The position numbers and the translations under genes are program-made. Shown one piece after another: positions 26,656-35,141 of a stretch of 64,000 nucleotides of DNA (position 1 is its first letter; every line of letters begins with the position of its first letter). Where the stretch lies: contig CAWJMN010000002.1 of NCBI GenBank assembly GCA_963844055.1, positions 1,984,001 through 2,048,000 on the forward strand, given 5' to 3'. The stretch comes from CAWJMN01 sp963844055. Its GTDB lineage: Bacteria; Planctomycetota; Planctomycetia; Pirellulales; Pirellulaceae. The notes under the pieces were generated by a model that was not told the DNA's origin, ran no database searches, and saw nothing but the letters and a program-made list of their open reading frames with translations.

Positions 26656-27864
26656 TTAGGGGATTCCCAGCGAAATCACCTTGGGAAACCGTTTCCGAAT
26701 CTGGCTTGCCCCTTCTGCCGTCACTTGGCTTCCCTTCCACTGCAGCATCGCCAAGTTGGGAAGGTCGGGCAGATTCAAAAGCCCCGCGTCGGTCACTTGG
26801 CTATTGCGAAGGTCCAAGCTCTCAAGATTCGGCAGGGCATCAAAGAGTTTCATGTCCTCATCCCCTAACAGATTTAACGGCGCGTCTAAATTCTTGAGCT
26901 GCTTCATGCTTGCCAGATGTTTCAGCCCTGCGCCGGTAATTTTTGCCTTGCTCAATCGCAAAGTTTGCATCGAGGTGAGCGAGCTTAGAACGGCCAAGTC
27001 CTCCTCCGTCAGTTCCCCATCGATCCGCAGCTCTTCCAACTGGGTCAGTCCGGCAATCGCCGACAGTTCTTCACGCGGAAAGGCCACTTCGAAAAGTTCC
27101 AGGCGCTTTAACTTCTTCATGCCGGCCAAAGATCGCATCCCCTCACTGGTGATCTGGCCATAGCCAAGGTAAAGCGATTCCAAGTTTTCACAGGTACTAG
27201 CCTCGGCCAGCCCCGCATCCCACTGCGAGTTCCCTCGCAAGGACAAATTGACCAAGCTCTGCTTGTTTTTCAGCGCAGAGAAATCGGCCTGGGCCGCATA
27301 CCGATTGTCCCATTCCAGCGACTGCAAATTCGCAAGCTGCGCGACGCTGGCCAGGCCTGGATCGCGAATCCCCGTCCCGCGCAGCTCCACCTTTTGAAGG
27401 TTCGCATGTTTTGCCAGGTGAGCAAGCCCCGCGTCGGTCATCCGGTCGGAATAAACTTGCAGAACTCTTAACTGCGGCAGCTTGGCCAAAACGGCCAAGT
27501 CTTCATCGGTGGCACTCCCTTGTCGCAGGCTCACTTCTTCTAGCTGCGGCAGCAGAGCCAACTTCGCAATTAGTGCTGCATCTCCGCTCGTTTGATCGAG
27601 CGAGACCTTGACCAAGTCCTGAGGAGCCGCAATTCCCAGCAGCTTCTTCCAAGCGGGCGCAGGCCCTCCCCTTTCTCCTGTCTTTCGCACATCGGGAAAC
27701 GCCGGCTGAAAAATCCCCCCAAGCCCCTTTAGCTCATTGACGACGCTCCATTGCTTTTGCACATTCCAGCGTGCCACTCCATAAAAGCCCAGCACCACCA
27801 GCAACACCGCCACGACAATCAGCCCGCCCCGCAAGCCGAACGATTTTTTCCCACGCGACTCCAT
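26656..27864 (-). CDS. Single-pass membrane LRR protein, array member 7 (divergent cap)
   Basis: 402 residues from ATG 27864 (MESRGKKSFGLRGG); AAAGGG lies 6 bases upstream. It lacks the RRWFQFSLR cap and has GLRGGLIVVAVLLVVLGFYG as its membrane helix, yet keeps NVQKQWSVVNELKGLGG and about eleven LRRs (LTDAGLAHLAKHANLQKVEL, ITGAGLKHLASMKQLKNLDA). So it is a paralog with a replaced or decayed N-terminus. The gap to member 8 is only 33 bases, supporting one transcription unit at the head of the array. Confidence 0.85.
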   Translation of the reverse strand: MESRGKKSFGLRGGLIVVAVLLVVLGFYGVARWNVQKQWSVVNELKGLGGIFQPAFPDVRKTGERGGPAPAWKKLLGIAAPQDLVKVSLDQTSGDAALIAKLALLPQLEEVSLRQGSATDEDLAVLAKLPQLRVLQVYSDRMTDAGLAHLAKHANLQKVELRGTGIRDPGLASVAQLANLQSLEWDNRYAAQADFSALKNKQSLVNLSLRGNSQWDAGLAEASTCENLESLYLGYGQITSEGMRSLAGMKKLKRLELFEVAFPREELSAIAGLTQLEELRIDGELTEEDLAVLSSLTSMQTLRLSKAKITGAGLKHLASMKQLKNLDAPLNLLGDEDMKLFDALPNLESLDLRNSQVTDAGLLNLPDLPNLAMLQWKGSQVTAEGASQIRKRFPKVISLGIP

Positions 27865-27897
27865 CAAAACCCTTTCATCACTTCTAGACCTCAAAAC

Positions 27898-29178
27898 TCA
27901 CTCTGAATCCTCTGGCACTCCGAAAATGTACATACCGGGTGTCACCTGCTGCTGAAACTTTCGAACTCCCTCTGCTGATAATTTTGAACCGCTTATCGCA
28001 ACACGGCGAAGCCGTTTAAGCCCCACCAGCTTCATCAGCCCCGTGTCCGTCACCGCACTGTTTTTTAGATCTAGACTCTCGAGTTGTGAAAAAGAACTGA
28101 GTAGCTCCATATCTTCATCACCAAGACCCGCCAGGCTGATATTTAGCTGCTTCAGCTGCTTTAAATTCGAAAGGCCTCTGAGCCCTGCGCCCGTTAGCTT
28201 TGCGTCCTTAATCGAAACAATCTTCAGTGAAGTCAATGGTGCTAAGGTTGCTATGGATTCTTCATCTAGCACAGGGCCTTGCAGCCTGAGTTCTTCCAGA
28301 GTGGTAAGCGTTGAAAGCGCGGCAATGCTATCAGGCGGATAAGAACTACGGAGACTCAGTCTCTTCAATTTCTTGAGACGAGTCAAAAGGCGAAGGCCTT
28401 TTTCCGATAGGCCATCACCTTCATCAGTGGAGGTCTCAACCGTTAGGTCTACTAAGTTCTCGCAAGTACCTAGATGTTCAAGACCTTCATCAGAAATCCC
28501 ATTTCCTCGCAACACGAGTTTCGTTAGCCGTAAATTGCCACGCAAATGAGAAACGCCACCGTCAGATATATGTTCCGCAGCCCATTCCAGTGACGTCAAG
28601 TTCGGTAAGCCAGCAACCGTCGCCAATCCGCGATCCGAAAGATGCGATCCACTAAAAGATAGACTTCGTAGACTCTGCTTCCCTGCGAAATGTAATATCC
28701 CCTCATCGGTGATTAATCCTGAAGTCACTTCAAGATTTTGCAATTTGGGTAACGTCGAAAGTGCTTCTAGGAATTTGTTGTCTAACCAATAAACACAGAG
28801 ATTAATAGATTCCAATTGTGGGAGCTTCATCACATGATTACGGATCACCACATCATTTCGCTGTGAACTTACAATCGCCACCGTGGTGCAAGCTGGACAA
28901 TCAATCCCTAGCCACCTCTGCCATGTTGGCGACATCACTGGCTTCTTTTTGAGCATCCACTCGTTACGGTTAACATCAGTCATGCTCACCGCTATCGCTT
29001 GCAATGCGTTTACCGCTTCCCACTGCTCCTGCGACTTCCGCCGCGCGGGTAAATAGAAGCCAATTACTACAGAAAAAACCAGCATCGCAATCAGCAGGCT
29101 TCGCAAGCTAAACTGAAACCATCGACGGCGGGGTTGGATGGGGGGCGTTGGGTTGGCGGTTGTCGGGGAGGAAGACAT
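27898..29178 (-). CDS. Single-pass membrane LRR protein, array member 8 (first in the array)
   Basis: 426 residues from ATG 29178 (MSSSPTTANPTPPIQP), giving a short Ser/Thr/Pro-rich cytoplasmic tail before PRRRWFQFSLRSLLIAML. One helix, ARRKSQEQWEAVNALQAIA, then about twelve LRRs, closing QQVTPGMYIFGVPEDSE. It is first in transcription order and is divergent from the gene at 29414, so the array promoter is likely between 29179 and 29413. The longer N-terminal tail is unique in the array. Function inferred as for the others. Confidence 0.85.
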   Translation of the reverse strand: MSSSPTTANPTPPIQPRRRWFQFSLRSLLIAMLVFSVVIGFYLPARRKSQEQWEAVNALQAIAVSMTDVNRNEWMLKKKPVMSPTWQRWLGIDCPACTTVAIVSSQRNDVVIRNHVMKLPQLESINLCVYWLDNKFLEALSTLPKLQNLEVTSGLITDEGILHFAGKQSLRSLSFSGSHLSDRGLATVAGLPNLTSLEWAAEHISDGGVSHLRGNLRLTKLVLRGNGISDEGLEHLGTCENLVDLTVETSTDEGDGLSEKGLRLLTRLKKLKRLSLRSSYPPDSIAALSTLTTLEELRLQGPVLDEESIATLAPLTSLKIVSIKDAKLTGAGLRGLSNLKQLKQLNISLAGLGDEDMELLSSFSQLESLDLKNSAVTDTGLMKLVGLKRLRRVAISGSKLSAEGVRKFQQQVTPGMYIFGVPEDSE

Positions 29179-29413
29179 CGCGGGGAATCGCCTGGGATTT
29201 TGAGGGGGCGCGATTGGCAAAGGCGAACGCCTACCTGCCAGGAAGAGAACCGCAGACCCCATTCCAAAGCCGAATCCTACACCCATTCAGGCGACACTTC
29301 CACACATTTTTGGCCCCGTCACAAAACCAAACTACTTGCTGGGCCGTCTAAGCCTTTGTCCGCTAAGCCCTGCTTGAAAGTTTCCGTTCCCACAAACAGA
29401 CGCGGGTCGATTT

Positions 29414-30127
29414 ATGTCCTTCCTTTTCACGCATCGCAACTTGCTGGCTTGGGCCGTGCTGCTGGTACTGGCAACCGATCGTCAGGCAGTGGCCGATTCG
29501 CCCCCGCCGCCGGTTCCCCTTTCGGAAAACGAAGCGAAAGAGTTGGGCCTGAATTTTGTCACCTCGTATACCGAGGCCGAGTCAGGCTTCATCATCGCGG
29601 GTAAAAATTCTAGCGAGGTGATTCGCAACCTGAAGACATTGCACCAGCGGCCGATTGCGGAACTGGAAAAGGTGATGCGCCCCGGCGCCAGCTCTGATAG
29701 CGGTTTCTTGGGCGAGGCCGAGAGCTTGCTGGAAGTCCTTGCCGCCGACAACGACACCGTCACGCAAAAGCTCAAGCTTTCTCATGCACAGCTTGCGAAG
29801 CCGCTGCTCGTGATCGGGTACTATGCCGCACGCCACGCCAGCACGAAGCCCATCGCCGTCTCTTACGGCAAAGAAGTTTTTCAGGTGCAGTCGTCCCTTT
29901 CGCGTGGTTTTCAAGACTCCCCTTTTGAAGATGGGACCAAGACCAACGCGACGATCCTGATTACTAATCTGCGTACCGGGCAGAAGCTAAACTATTCACT
30001 GCTAGTGCCGCACATGATCGAGCGCTATGGATTTTATGAAGGGAAAGGAACGCCCTACCGCGTTGATCCGCTAAAGATCGCGCAGGTGCTTGGCCTAGCG
30101 CCCGAGGAAGCCAAACCCGCGCGCTAA
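29414..30127 (+). CDS. Secreted hypothetical protein
   Basis: 237 residues with a signal peptide (LLAWAVLLVLATDRQAVADS, cleavage near residue 28). After a Pro-rich PPPPVPLS linker there are helical segments (ENEAKELGLNFVTSYTEAES, SSEVIRNLKTLHQRPIAELE) and a C-terminal beta-rich part (KPIAVSYGKEVFQVQSS, TNATILITNLRTGQKLNYSL). I do not recognise the family. The last 4 bases overlap the end of the convergent zinc-ribbon gene. ATG 29414 is the only good start; the Shine-Dalgarno is weak. Confidence 0.7.
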   Translation: MSFLFTHRNLLAWAVLLVLATDRQAVADSPPPPVPLSENEAKELGLNFVTSYTEAESGFIIAGKNSSEVIRNLKTLHQRPIAELEKVMRPGASSDSGFLGEAESLLEVLAADNDTVTQKLKLSHAQLAKPLLVIGYYAARHASTKPIAVSYGKEVFQVQSSLSRGFQDSPFEDGTKTNATILITNLRTGQKLNYSLLVPHMIERYGFYEGKGTPYRVDPLKIAQVLGLAPEEAKPAR

Positions 30128-30375
30128 GATTTGCTGCCGCCGGAAGCTTCGTCGGGCCGATACTCTAGCGTGTGCCAAGCAAAGCCGCACTTTGTACAGC
30201 GGACCAGTTTGCGCGGGTTGCCAATGGCCTTGTAGCGAATCCCGCCGATCTCCCAGATCGACTGCTCTTGGCCGCAGGTGTTGCAGCGCAGCTTCCAAGC
30301 GCGCGACTCTTTCTCCATGTCGTCCATCCAGGACTTTGGCAGCACCGCCTTCAGCACCGATTGAATCACGCCCAT
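30124..30375 (-). CDS. Small zinc-ribbon protein
   Basis: 83 residues with two CxxC knuckles, LRCNTCGQEQ and VRCTKCGFAW, 27 residues apart, a treble-clef/zinc-ribbon spacing. N-terminal MGVIQSVLKAVLPKSWMDDM is amphipathic. AAGGAG lies 8 bases before ATG 30375, so it is clearly translated. Zinc ribbons of this size bind nucleic acid or serve as subunits; no target can be named. Its 3' end overlaps the convergent secreted gene by 4 bases. Confidence 0.82.
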   Translation of the reverse strand: MGVIQSVLKAVLPKSWMDDMEKESRAWKLRCNTCGQEQSIWEIGGIRYKAIGNPRKLVRCTKCGFAWHTLEYRPDEASGGSKS

Positions 30376-30880
30376 CGAAAGAACTCCTTAGCAAGGTATT
30401 CGCTTACGCCTTGCCATTATGGGCCGGATTCTCTTCCAACGCAAAAAATAAGGGGTTAGGCCTGGCGATTTGTCGGCCGCATCCCCTAACCACGTCCCGT
30501 GACACCTTAGGTCACGGCTTTGTAAAAAATGCGGCAACGGGCAATATAAGTCAAGACTTATATACAAATGCGTGGATAAGTCATCACGAGCGTCTAGGTG
30601 CGGACTGGCATTTCCCAGGACGCGTTTGGATGCCGTCGGTCGTCTGGTTGTACCCCTTCCCTCGTTAGCGTACGGCCAATCGCCTTCCAGGGCCCTTAAA
30701 TTCGATCCCTTCTTCATCGCGACGGCCAATTTTTATCCCGCGATGGTCTGCCGCATCGGTCAGATTTTATCCTAACAACGCCAGTCGCCCCACTTCTCCC
30801 AAAATGCCGGATTGCTCCTCGGTGGCAAAGTTTTGTTTTGATACACGGAAGAACAAGCAACGGCACGGCCAGAGGGTTTT
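30376..30880. other. Intergenic region, no gene supported
   Basis: A minus-strand frame of about 110 codons exists (30388-30729) but lacks a family-like composition or Shine-Dalgarno. The right end (30840-30876) has a degraded CACGGAAGAACA..CACGGCCAG tract of family B. Nothing else recognised. Confidence 0.4.
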
Positions 30881-31036
30881 GTAGGGTGGGTCAAGCCGCA
30901 GGCGAAGACCCACCATGTTGGAATGGCCATGGCGGAATGAGCTTTGCCAGATCGCCCGCGAGAGCCGTTTTTTTGAAGCAGACCTAACAAGCCTTCGTCG
31001 CTGGTGGGTCATCGCCTGCGGCTTGACCCACCCTAC
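30881..31036 (+). mobile_element. MITE-like element, copy 1 (156 bp)
   Basis: Starts GTAGGGTGGGTCAAGCCGCA and ends with the inverted form (TGCGGCTTGACCCACCCTAC), so it has terminal inverted repeats of about 33 bp; each end is itself an imperfect palindrome. The middle (from ATGTTGGAATGGCC) is unique to this family. A second full copy is at 33614-33770 in the same orientation and a right-end fragment at 32711-32762. No coding capacity is seen, so any transposition would depend on an enzyme elsewhere. Confidence 0.7.
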
Positions 31037-31113
31037 GGCAGCAAGGCAGGTACACGGAGGTACACGGAAGGACACGGAATGCAGGGGAATTGCTGGGCGA
31101 ACTGCATTATAAT
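31037..31113 (+). promoter_or_regulatory. Shared leader with a TATAAT box, copy 1
   Basis: Downstream of the element comes GGCAGCAAGGCAGG, a family B tract and GGGGAATTGCTGGGCGAACT, then TATAAT at 31108-31113, about 83 bases before ATG 31196. The same series recurs at 32763-32844 with TATACT at an equal place, so it may be a mobile promoter module. No clear -35 box. Confidence 0.4.
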
Positions 31114-31195
31114 TGCACTCAAGGGAAAGGCTGACGGGATTCGACTACTGTTTGCAATTCCAAACAGCGACCTAAAGCCTGAAAGGCTAGTGCTT

Positions 31196-32650
31196 ATGTA
31201 CGGCGTATCGATTGCAACTATGCAAAGAGGTCTGCTTCTTTTGTCGTGGGCCATTTGTCTTGTTCCATTTACTGCCCATGGACAAGATGCTGAAAAGGTT
31301 TGGAATAACCAGTTGACGATCGCAGAACTTGACGTGAGCTCCATGAAAGATGGAGCTCCTATGTTGCATCGTCCTCGCGGAGAGGCGTTTGAAATAAATA
31401 TCCTCTGGCTTCGACATGTGGATGATCAATATTTGCGAGACAGCAGCTGCTGGAATGTGCGAAAGCTTTCGCTTCTTGGTTCGCCATCCTGCACCGATTC
31501 GAACTTGGTCGACTTTTTGAAACGCAACTGTATTCACCCTGAGCTGGGAACACCCACACTGGAACGCCTCACGGTTGACCTAGGTGGAAATCTCACAGGC
31601 GACTTTGTCGATCAAAGTATTGACTCGCTATCAAAGCTGCATACATGCTCTTTTGGGACAAATGTGCCACCGCTGAAATCACTTGAATTGCTTGGCAGCA
31701 AGACTCCAATTACGAGGCTTTCCATGCTTCCAAATAGAGGCAAGAAGCTATCCAAAGAATATGCCAAAGCCATTGCATCAATGCCGCGACTTCGAACGCT
31801 GATCTTGCCATACTACCTTGACGTTTTTGACGGATCAACTCAGCAGGAGCAACAGGAGACGCAGATACATTTATTGACAACAGTAGCTGCCAATTGCCCG
31901 CAGCTATCGACGGTCATTTTTCCCGACATGCCGGCAGCGGAACTTGCCAAGATAAAAGGGACAGGCAATTGGGAAGAGGTTCGAATTACTTTTGCTTCTT
32001 TGGATGACCTCGCTGCCTTGAAACACTTTCCAAAGCTGAAGCACCTAGACATAGATGCCACTACCTTTCCGCCGGAGTTGCTAACTGCCGCGTTAGCCGA
32101 CCATGGTGAACTCACACGTTTGGAGATTCGGCATTTTGACGCAGGAAAAATTCCGCCCTCCTTCTGGGATTCATTAAAGGGCCTCGCGCACCTGCGAGAT
32201 CTGGACATTACCTACATCAAAGGACTGACCGCAGAACACTGCGACAAAATTGCCACACTTTCCCAAGTCACAAAACTGGCGTTGTATGCAGAGGAGCCTT
32301 TTGACGGCAAGGCCTTTAGTAGGGCCGTTGGAAAAATGGATCAGCTTGAAGTTTTAGCGTTTGGGTGCTCAAGCGAGGATACAACTCGACTCCTTGGAGG
32401 TTTTGATATTTCCGATATTGCGGGCCTTGTGAAGCTCCGAAGGCTTTACATTTCAGACGATGGAGTCCGCCGTAACGTACCCGACGGCGCACTACCTATG
32501 CCTGCCGATTGGGCCAAGCATCTTCAGGCAATGACGCACTTAGACTTTTTAGACCTGGATGTGTTTGATAAAGAATCGCCCAGCTTTGCGGAACTGCTAA
32601 AATCCCGCCCTTATCTCGATGAAGTCAACTTCATTGATAAGGACAAATAG
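31196..32650 (+). CDS. Secreted degenerate LRR protein
   Basis: 484 residues from ATG 31196 (AAAGG about 10 bases upstream); ATG 31220 (MQRGLLLLSWAICLVPF) is an alternative. The signal peptide is cleaved near AHGQ. The body has irregular leucine-rich segments (LKSLELLGSKTPITRLSML, LAALKHFPKLKHLDIDATTF, LTRLEIRHFDAGKIP, LAHLRDLDITYIKGLTAEH) instead of the tidy repeats of the 19-29 kb array. It is secreted rather than membrane-bound. Codon third positions look more A/T-rich than the neighbours. It lies between MITE-like repeats and may have arrived with them. Function unknown, probably binding. Confidence 0.78.
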   Translation: MYGVSIATMQRGLLLLSWAICLVPFTAHGQDAEKVWNNQLTIAELDVSSMKDGAPMLHRPRGEAFEINILWLRHVDDQYLRDSSCWNVRKLSLLGSPSCTDSNLVDFLKRNCIHPELGTPTLERLTVDLGGNLTGDFVDQSIDSLSKLHTCSFGTNVPPLKSLELLGSKTPITRLSMLPNRGKKLSKEYAKAIASMPRLRTLILPYYLDVFDGSTQQEQQETQIHLLTTVAANCPQLSTVIFPDMPAAELAKIKGTGNWEEVRITFASLDDLAALKHFPKLKHLDIDATTFPPELLTAALADHGELTRLEIRHFDAGKIPPSFWDSLKGLAHLRDLDITYIKGLTAEHCDKIATLSQVTKLALYAEEPFDGKAFSRAVGKMDQLEVLAFGCSSEDTTRLLGGFDISDIAGLVKLRRLYISDDGVRRNVPDGALPMPADWAKHLQAMTHLDFLDLDVFDKESPSFAELLKSRPYLDEVNFIDKDK

Positions 32651-32710
32651 TGTGGTCGCACCTTGTTAATGCCGTCACTCGCTGAACAAGGTTGTTCGAA
32701 AAGAGAACCC

Positions 32711-32844
32711 TCAATAGCCTTCGGCGCTGGTGGGTCATCGCCTGCGGCTTGACCCACCCTACGGCAGCAAGGCAGGATTGGTACACGGAGGAACACGGAA
32801 GGACACGGCCAGCAGGAGAATTGCTTTGCGAAGGGGACTATACT
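32711..32844 (+). repeat. Element right end, family B tract and leader, copy 2
   Basis: 32711-32762 matches the right end of the 156-bp element (CTTCGGCGCTGGTGGGTCAT onward). 32763-32844 repeats the leader at 31037-31113, ending in TATACT at 32839-32844, 41 bases before ATG 32885. Confidence 0.65.
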
Positions 32845-32884
32845 AACCCAAGATTCGACGACAGCCCGGAAAGCGGCCCCTCTT

Positions 32885-33517
32885 ATGAACACTAAACGAT
32901 TCTATCTGAGACTTGCGGCAATACTTTTTGCAGGGCTGGTGGTAACTGCGTTTGCTTATATTGGTTGGGCTAAGTGGCAGAGACACCTGTGGGAATTAAA
33001 TGGTGACGAACCTCCGCTGGCGTTTTTGGAAGCTGTCAGGCCCGTTCCCAAGTTTCGAATCTTTGAAGGCTTTGATCGAGTCGTTATTTGGCCGACAGAG
33101 GAAGGTCGCGCGGAAGCGGAGCAAATCATCGAAGCCAAAAAAAGAGCGATGCAACTTTGCAAGTACCCCATTCATCCAGATCCATTCGAACTTTCCGAGG
33201 CGGATGCGAAAACCTTTCTCGAACTGGTGCTCAAACGGGGAACCTATTCCAACAATCTAAAGTATGTAAGTTATATGCCCGAGTGTGGCGGCTTCAACCC
33301 CGATGCGATTGTGGAATGGGAGGTGAACGAAAAGCACTACTACCTGCTCATTTGCCTTGGTTGTGGCGAGTTGCAAACCTACATCGAGGGAGACCGCCAC
33401 AGCAGTCACAACATGATAAGTCGAAACCATGAAGCTCTCAGAAAGCTCCTGAAACCCTATTTCAAACACCATCCGCAAATCGCACTCACAAAAAAGGTGG
33501 AAGCCTCAAGCGAATAG
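32885..33517 (+). CDS. Membrane-anchored hypothetical protein
   Basis: 210 residues. One membrane helix near the N-terminus (about 8-28, LRLAAILFAGLVVTAFAYIG), then a soluble domain with FDRVVIWPTEEGRAEAEQII, SYMPECGGFNPDAIVEWEV and YYLLICLGCGELQTYIEG. Three cysteines (PECGG, CLGCG) could bind metal. I do not know the family. The last codons (KKVEASSE, stop 33517) are read from a terminator hairpin duplicated from the 3' end of the SGNH gene downstream, so the original C-terminus was probably replaced. Preceded by the repeated leader at 32763-32844. Confidence 0.7.
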   Translation: MNTKRFYLRLAAILFAGLVVTAFAYIGWAKWQRHLWELNGDEPPLAFLEAVRPVPKFRIFEGFDRVVIWPTEEGRAEAEQIIEAKKRAMQLCKYPIHPDPFELSEADAKTFLELVLKRGTYSNNLKYVSYMPECGGFNPDAIVEWEVNEKHYYLLICLGCGELQTYIEGDRHSSHNMISRNHEALRKLLKPYFKHHPQIALTKKVEASSE

Positions 33518-33610
33518 CTCTTGAAACTCCACCTTTTGTTTTCAAAACCATGGTTCACTAGGAGCGAGGGTTATTTCACGGGGGCGCCTTCGACTGTGTG
33601 GGCCTTAAGT
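33483..33610. repeat. Duplicated 3' end of the SGNH hydrolase gene (copy 1)
   Basis: About 125 bp closely matching 33788-33914 in the same orientation. It includes a terminator hairpin and, at 33571-33610 on minus, codons for the last 13 residues and stop of the hydrolase (HTVEGAPVK against HTVEVVPVK). It ends right before the second MITE-like element. Confidence 0.75.
33490..33540 (+). terminator. Bidirectional terminator hairpin, copy 1
   Basis: AAAAGGTGGA pairs with TCCACCTTTT across a loop of about 25 bases and T-rich sequence follows. It overlaps the last codons of the gene ending at 33517. Confidence 0.65.
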
Positions 33611-33613
33611 TTT

Positions 33614-33770
33614 GTAGGGTGGGTCAAGCCGCAGGCGAAGACCCACCATGTTGGAATGGCCATGGCGGAATGAGCTTTGCCAGATCGCCCGCGAGAGCGC
33701 CATTTTTTGGAGCAGGCCTAACAAGCCTTCGGCGCTGGTGGGTCATCGCCTGCGGCTTGACCCACCCTAC
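33614..33770 (+). mobile_element. MITE-like element, copy 2 (157 bp)
   Basis: Nearly identical to 30881-31036 and in the same orientation. The only clear differences are in the middle (CGCCATTTTTTGGAGCAGG region) and near the right palindrome. Lies between the two copies of the SGNH 3' end. Confidence 0.7.
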
Positions 33771-33794
33771 GAATGCATTCAAACCAAGTGCGCA

Positions 33795-33847
33795 CAAAAA
33801 AGGTGGAAGCCCCAAGCGAATAGCTCTTGAAGCTCCACCTTTTCGTT
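33795..33847 (-). terminator. Terminator of the SGNH hydrolase gene
   Basis: Same hairpin as 33490-33540. On minus, the stem AAAAGGTGGAGCT..CTTCCACCTTTT is followed by TTTTTTG, about 30 bases past the stop at 33876: a typical intrinsic terminator. Confidence 0.75.
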
Positions 33848-33875
33848 TTCAAAACCGTGTCGCTAGAAGCGAGGA

Positions 33876-35141
33876 TTATTTCACGGGGACGACTTCGACC
33901 GTGTGGGCCTTAAGAACAAGCGCCTTGGCGACTTCGCCATCGAGCTCTGCCACGTGGGCAAGACGCTTCTTGATGAGGGCGTCACGCTTGGCTTCGAGTT
34001 CGGCTTGCGGAATGATTTCGCTGACCCAGCCCGGAGCCCCTTGCAGCACGATGCCACGGAAGATCTGATCGTGATGGAAGCGATTCTTGTTTTCAATGGC
34101 GGTCGTGATTGCCTTGACCTGGTCGGCAACGGGGCCTTCTTGCAAAGCGCCTGCAGCGAGGTTGGCACCAGCAGCAAGTTCGGCAGCGGTGTGCGTCGCG
34201 ACCTTCTTGCCACCCAGACGAACTTCGTAGTTGCCAGCGGCTAGGCCGGTGACCTTCAGCGTGTACTTGTTCAGCTCTTCTAGAATTGGCGTTGAGGTGA
34301 GAATGCTCTTCGCGTCGGCAGGGAAGAACGGCAGCGACTCATCCAAGCGCGAGAAGCTAACGCCGCCATCTTTGGCAACGACGTTGTCAACCTTGCAGTT
34401 GATGGCGCTGTTTACCTTGCCACCAGTCGCGTCAATTTCTACGGCCGAGACAAGCGTAGGGAAGCTCAAGCCCTTGAGGATCGAAGCTGCCATCAGGGCT
34501 TGGCCTGGCGGGCCGGGGTGGACGGCATCGCCGCCGGTGATGCGGTCGTATTTGGGACCCTTGCTGCGAGCGGAATCCAAAACGCTCAAGTAAGGATGGA
34601 ACTGATCGACGAACAGGCCGCCGTTCTTATCCGCAATGGTCTTCACCCCTTCGGAAAACTTTTCGAGCGTCTTGTTGTAAGAAACCAAAGCGGTTGGACC
34701 TTGGTCGCCATTATCGAGCGGCTGGGGCGTGACCCAAGCGGTGCGAATGTTGGCAGCCTTGGCCTGATTGGCCATCCCTTGCAGGCCATCCATATAGGGC
34801 TTGAACGTGTCTTCGCTGAAATCGCGATAGCCGCCGTCGTTCATGCCAAAGTCGACCGTCATCGCCGTGGGCTTGTAGCTTACGACATCGCGAATGAAGC
34901 GCGAGTTGCCACCCACCGAGCGATCGCCACCAATGCCGACGTTGCGGAAGGTCAGCTTCCACTTCGGAAAGCGGGTGACGGTCCACATCTCGACATAGTT
35001 GGAATAGAGGTGCTGTTCGGTGATGCTGTCGCCGATCATCACGACGACGTCGCCATCTTTGAAGAAGAAGTCGGCCGCACTGGCAACGCTTGCCGAGCAG
35101 AGGGCCAGCATGGCAACGGACCAAAGCAAAAATTTACGCAT
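33876..35141 (-). CDS. SGNH/GDSL hydrolase, secreted
   Basis: 421 residues from ATG 35141 with GGAG about 11 bases upstream. Signal peptide MRKFLLWSVAMLALCSASV..ASAA. SGNH blocks: VVMIGDSITEQ (nucleophile Ser, block I), VGIGGDRSVGG (block II Gly), DFGMNDGGYRD (block III Asn) and DAVHPGPPGQALMA (block V, Asp/His). The remaining 160 residues (YTLKVTGLAAGNYEVRLGG on) form a beta-sandwich-like domain and a helical tail common in planctomycete relatives. Likely a periplasmic esterase, possibly acting on acetylated sugars, by inference. Its 3' end and terminator are partly duplicated downstream (33483-33610). Followed by its own terminator. Confidence 0.87.
   Translation of the reverse strand: MRKFLLWSVAMLALCSASVASAADFFFKDGDVVVMIGDSITEQHLYSNYVEMWTVTRFPKWKLTFRNVGIGGDRSVGGNSRFIRDVVSYKPTAMTVDFGMNDGGYRDFSEDTFKPYMDGLQGMANQAKAANIRTAWVTPQPLDNGDQGPTALVSYNKTLEKFSEGVKTIADKNGGLFVDQFHPYLSVLDSARSKGPKYDRITGGDAVHPGPPGQALMAASILKGLSFPTLVSAVEIDATGGKVNSAINCKVDNVVAKDGGVSFSRLDESLPFFPADAKSILTSTPILEELNKYTLKVTGLAAGNYEVRLGGKKVATHTAAELAAGANLAAGALQEGPVADQVKAITTAIENKNRFHHDQIFRGIVLQGAPGWVSEIIPQAELEAKRDALIKKRLAHVAELDGEVAKALVLKAHTVEVVPVK

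Noticed and set aside
30388..30729. Minus-strand frame of 113 codons in the gap at 30.4-30.7 kb
   Set aside because: No ribosome site and odd composition; kept as intergenic.
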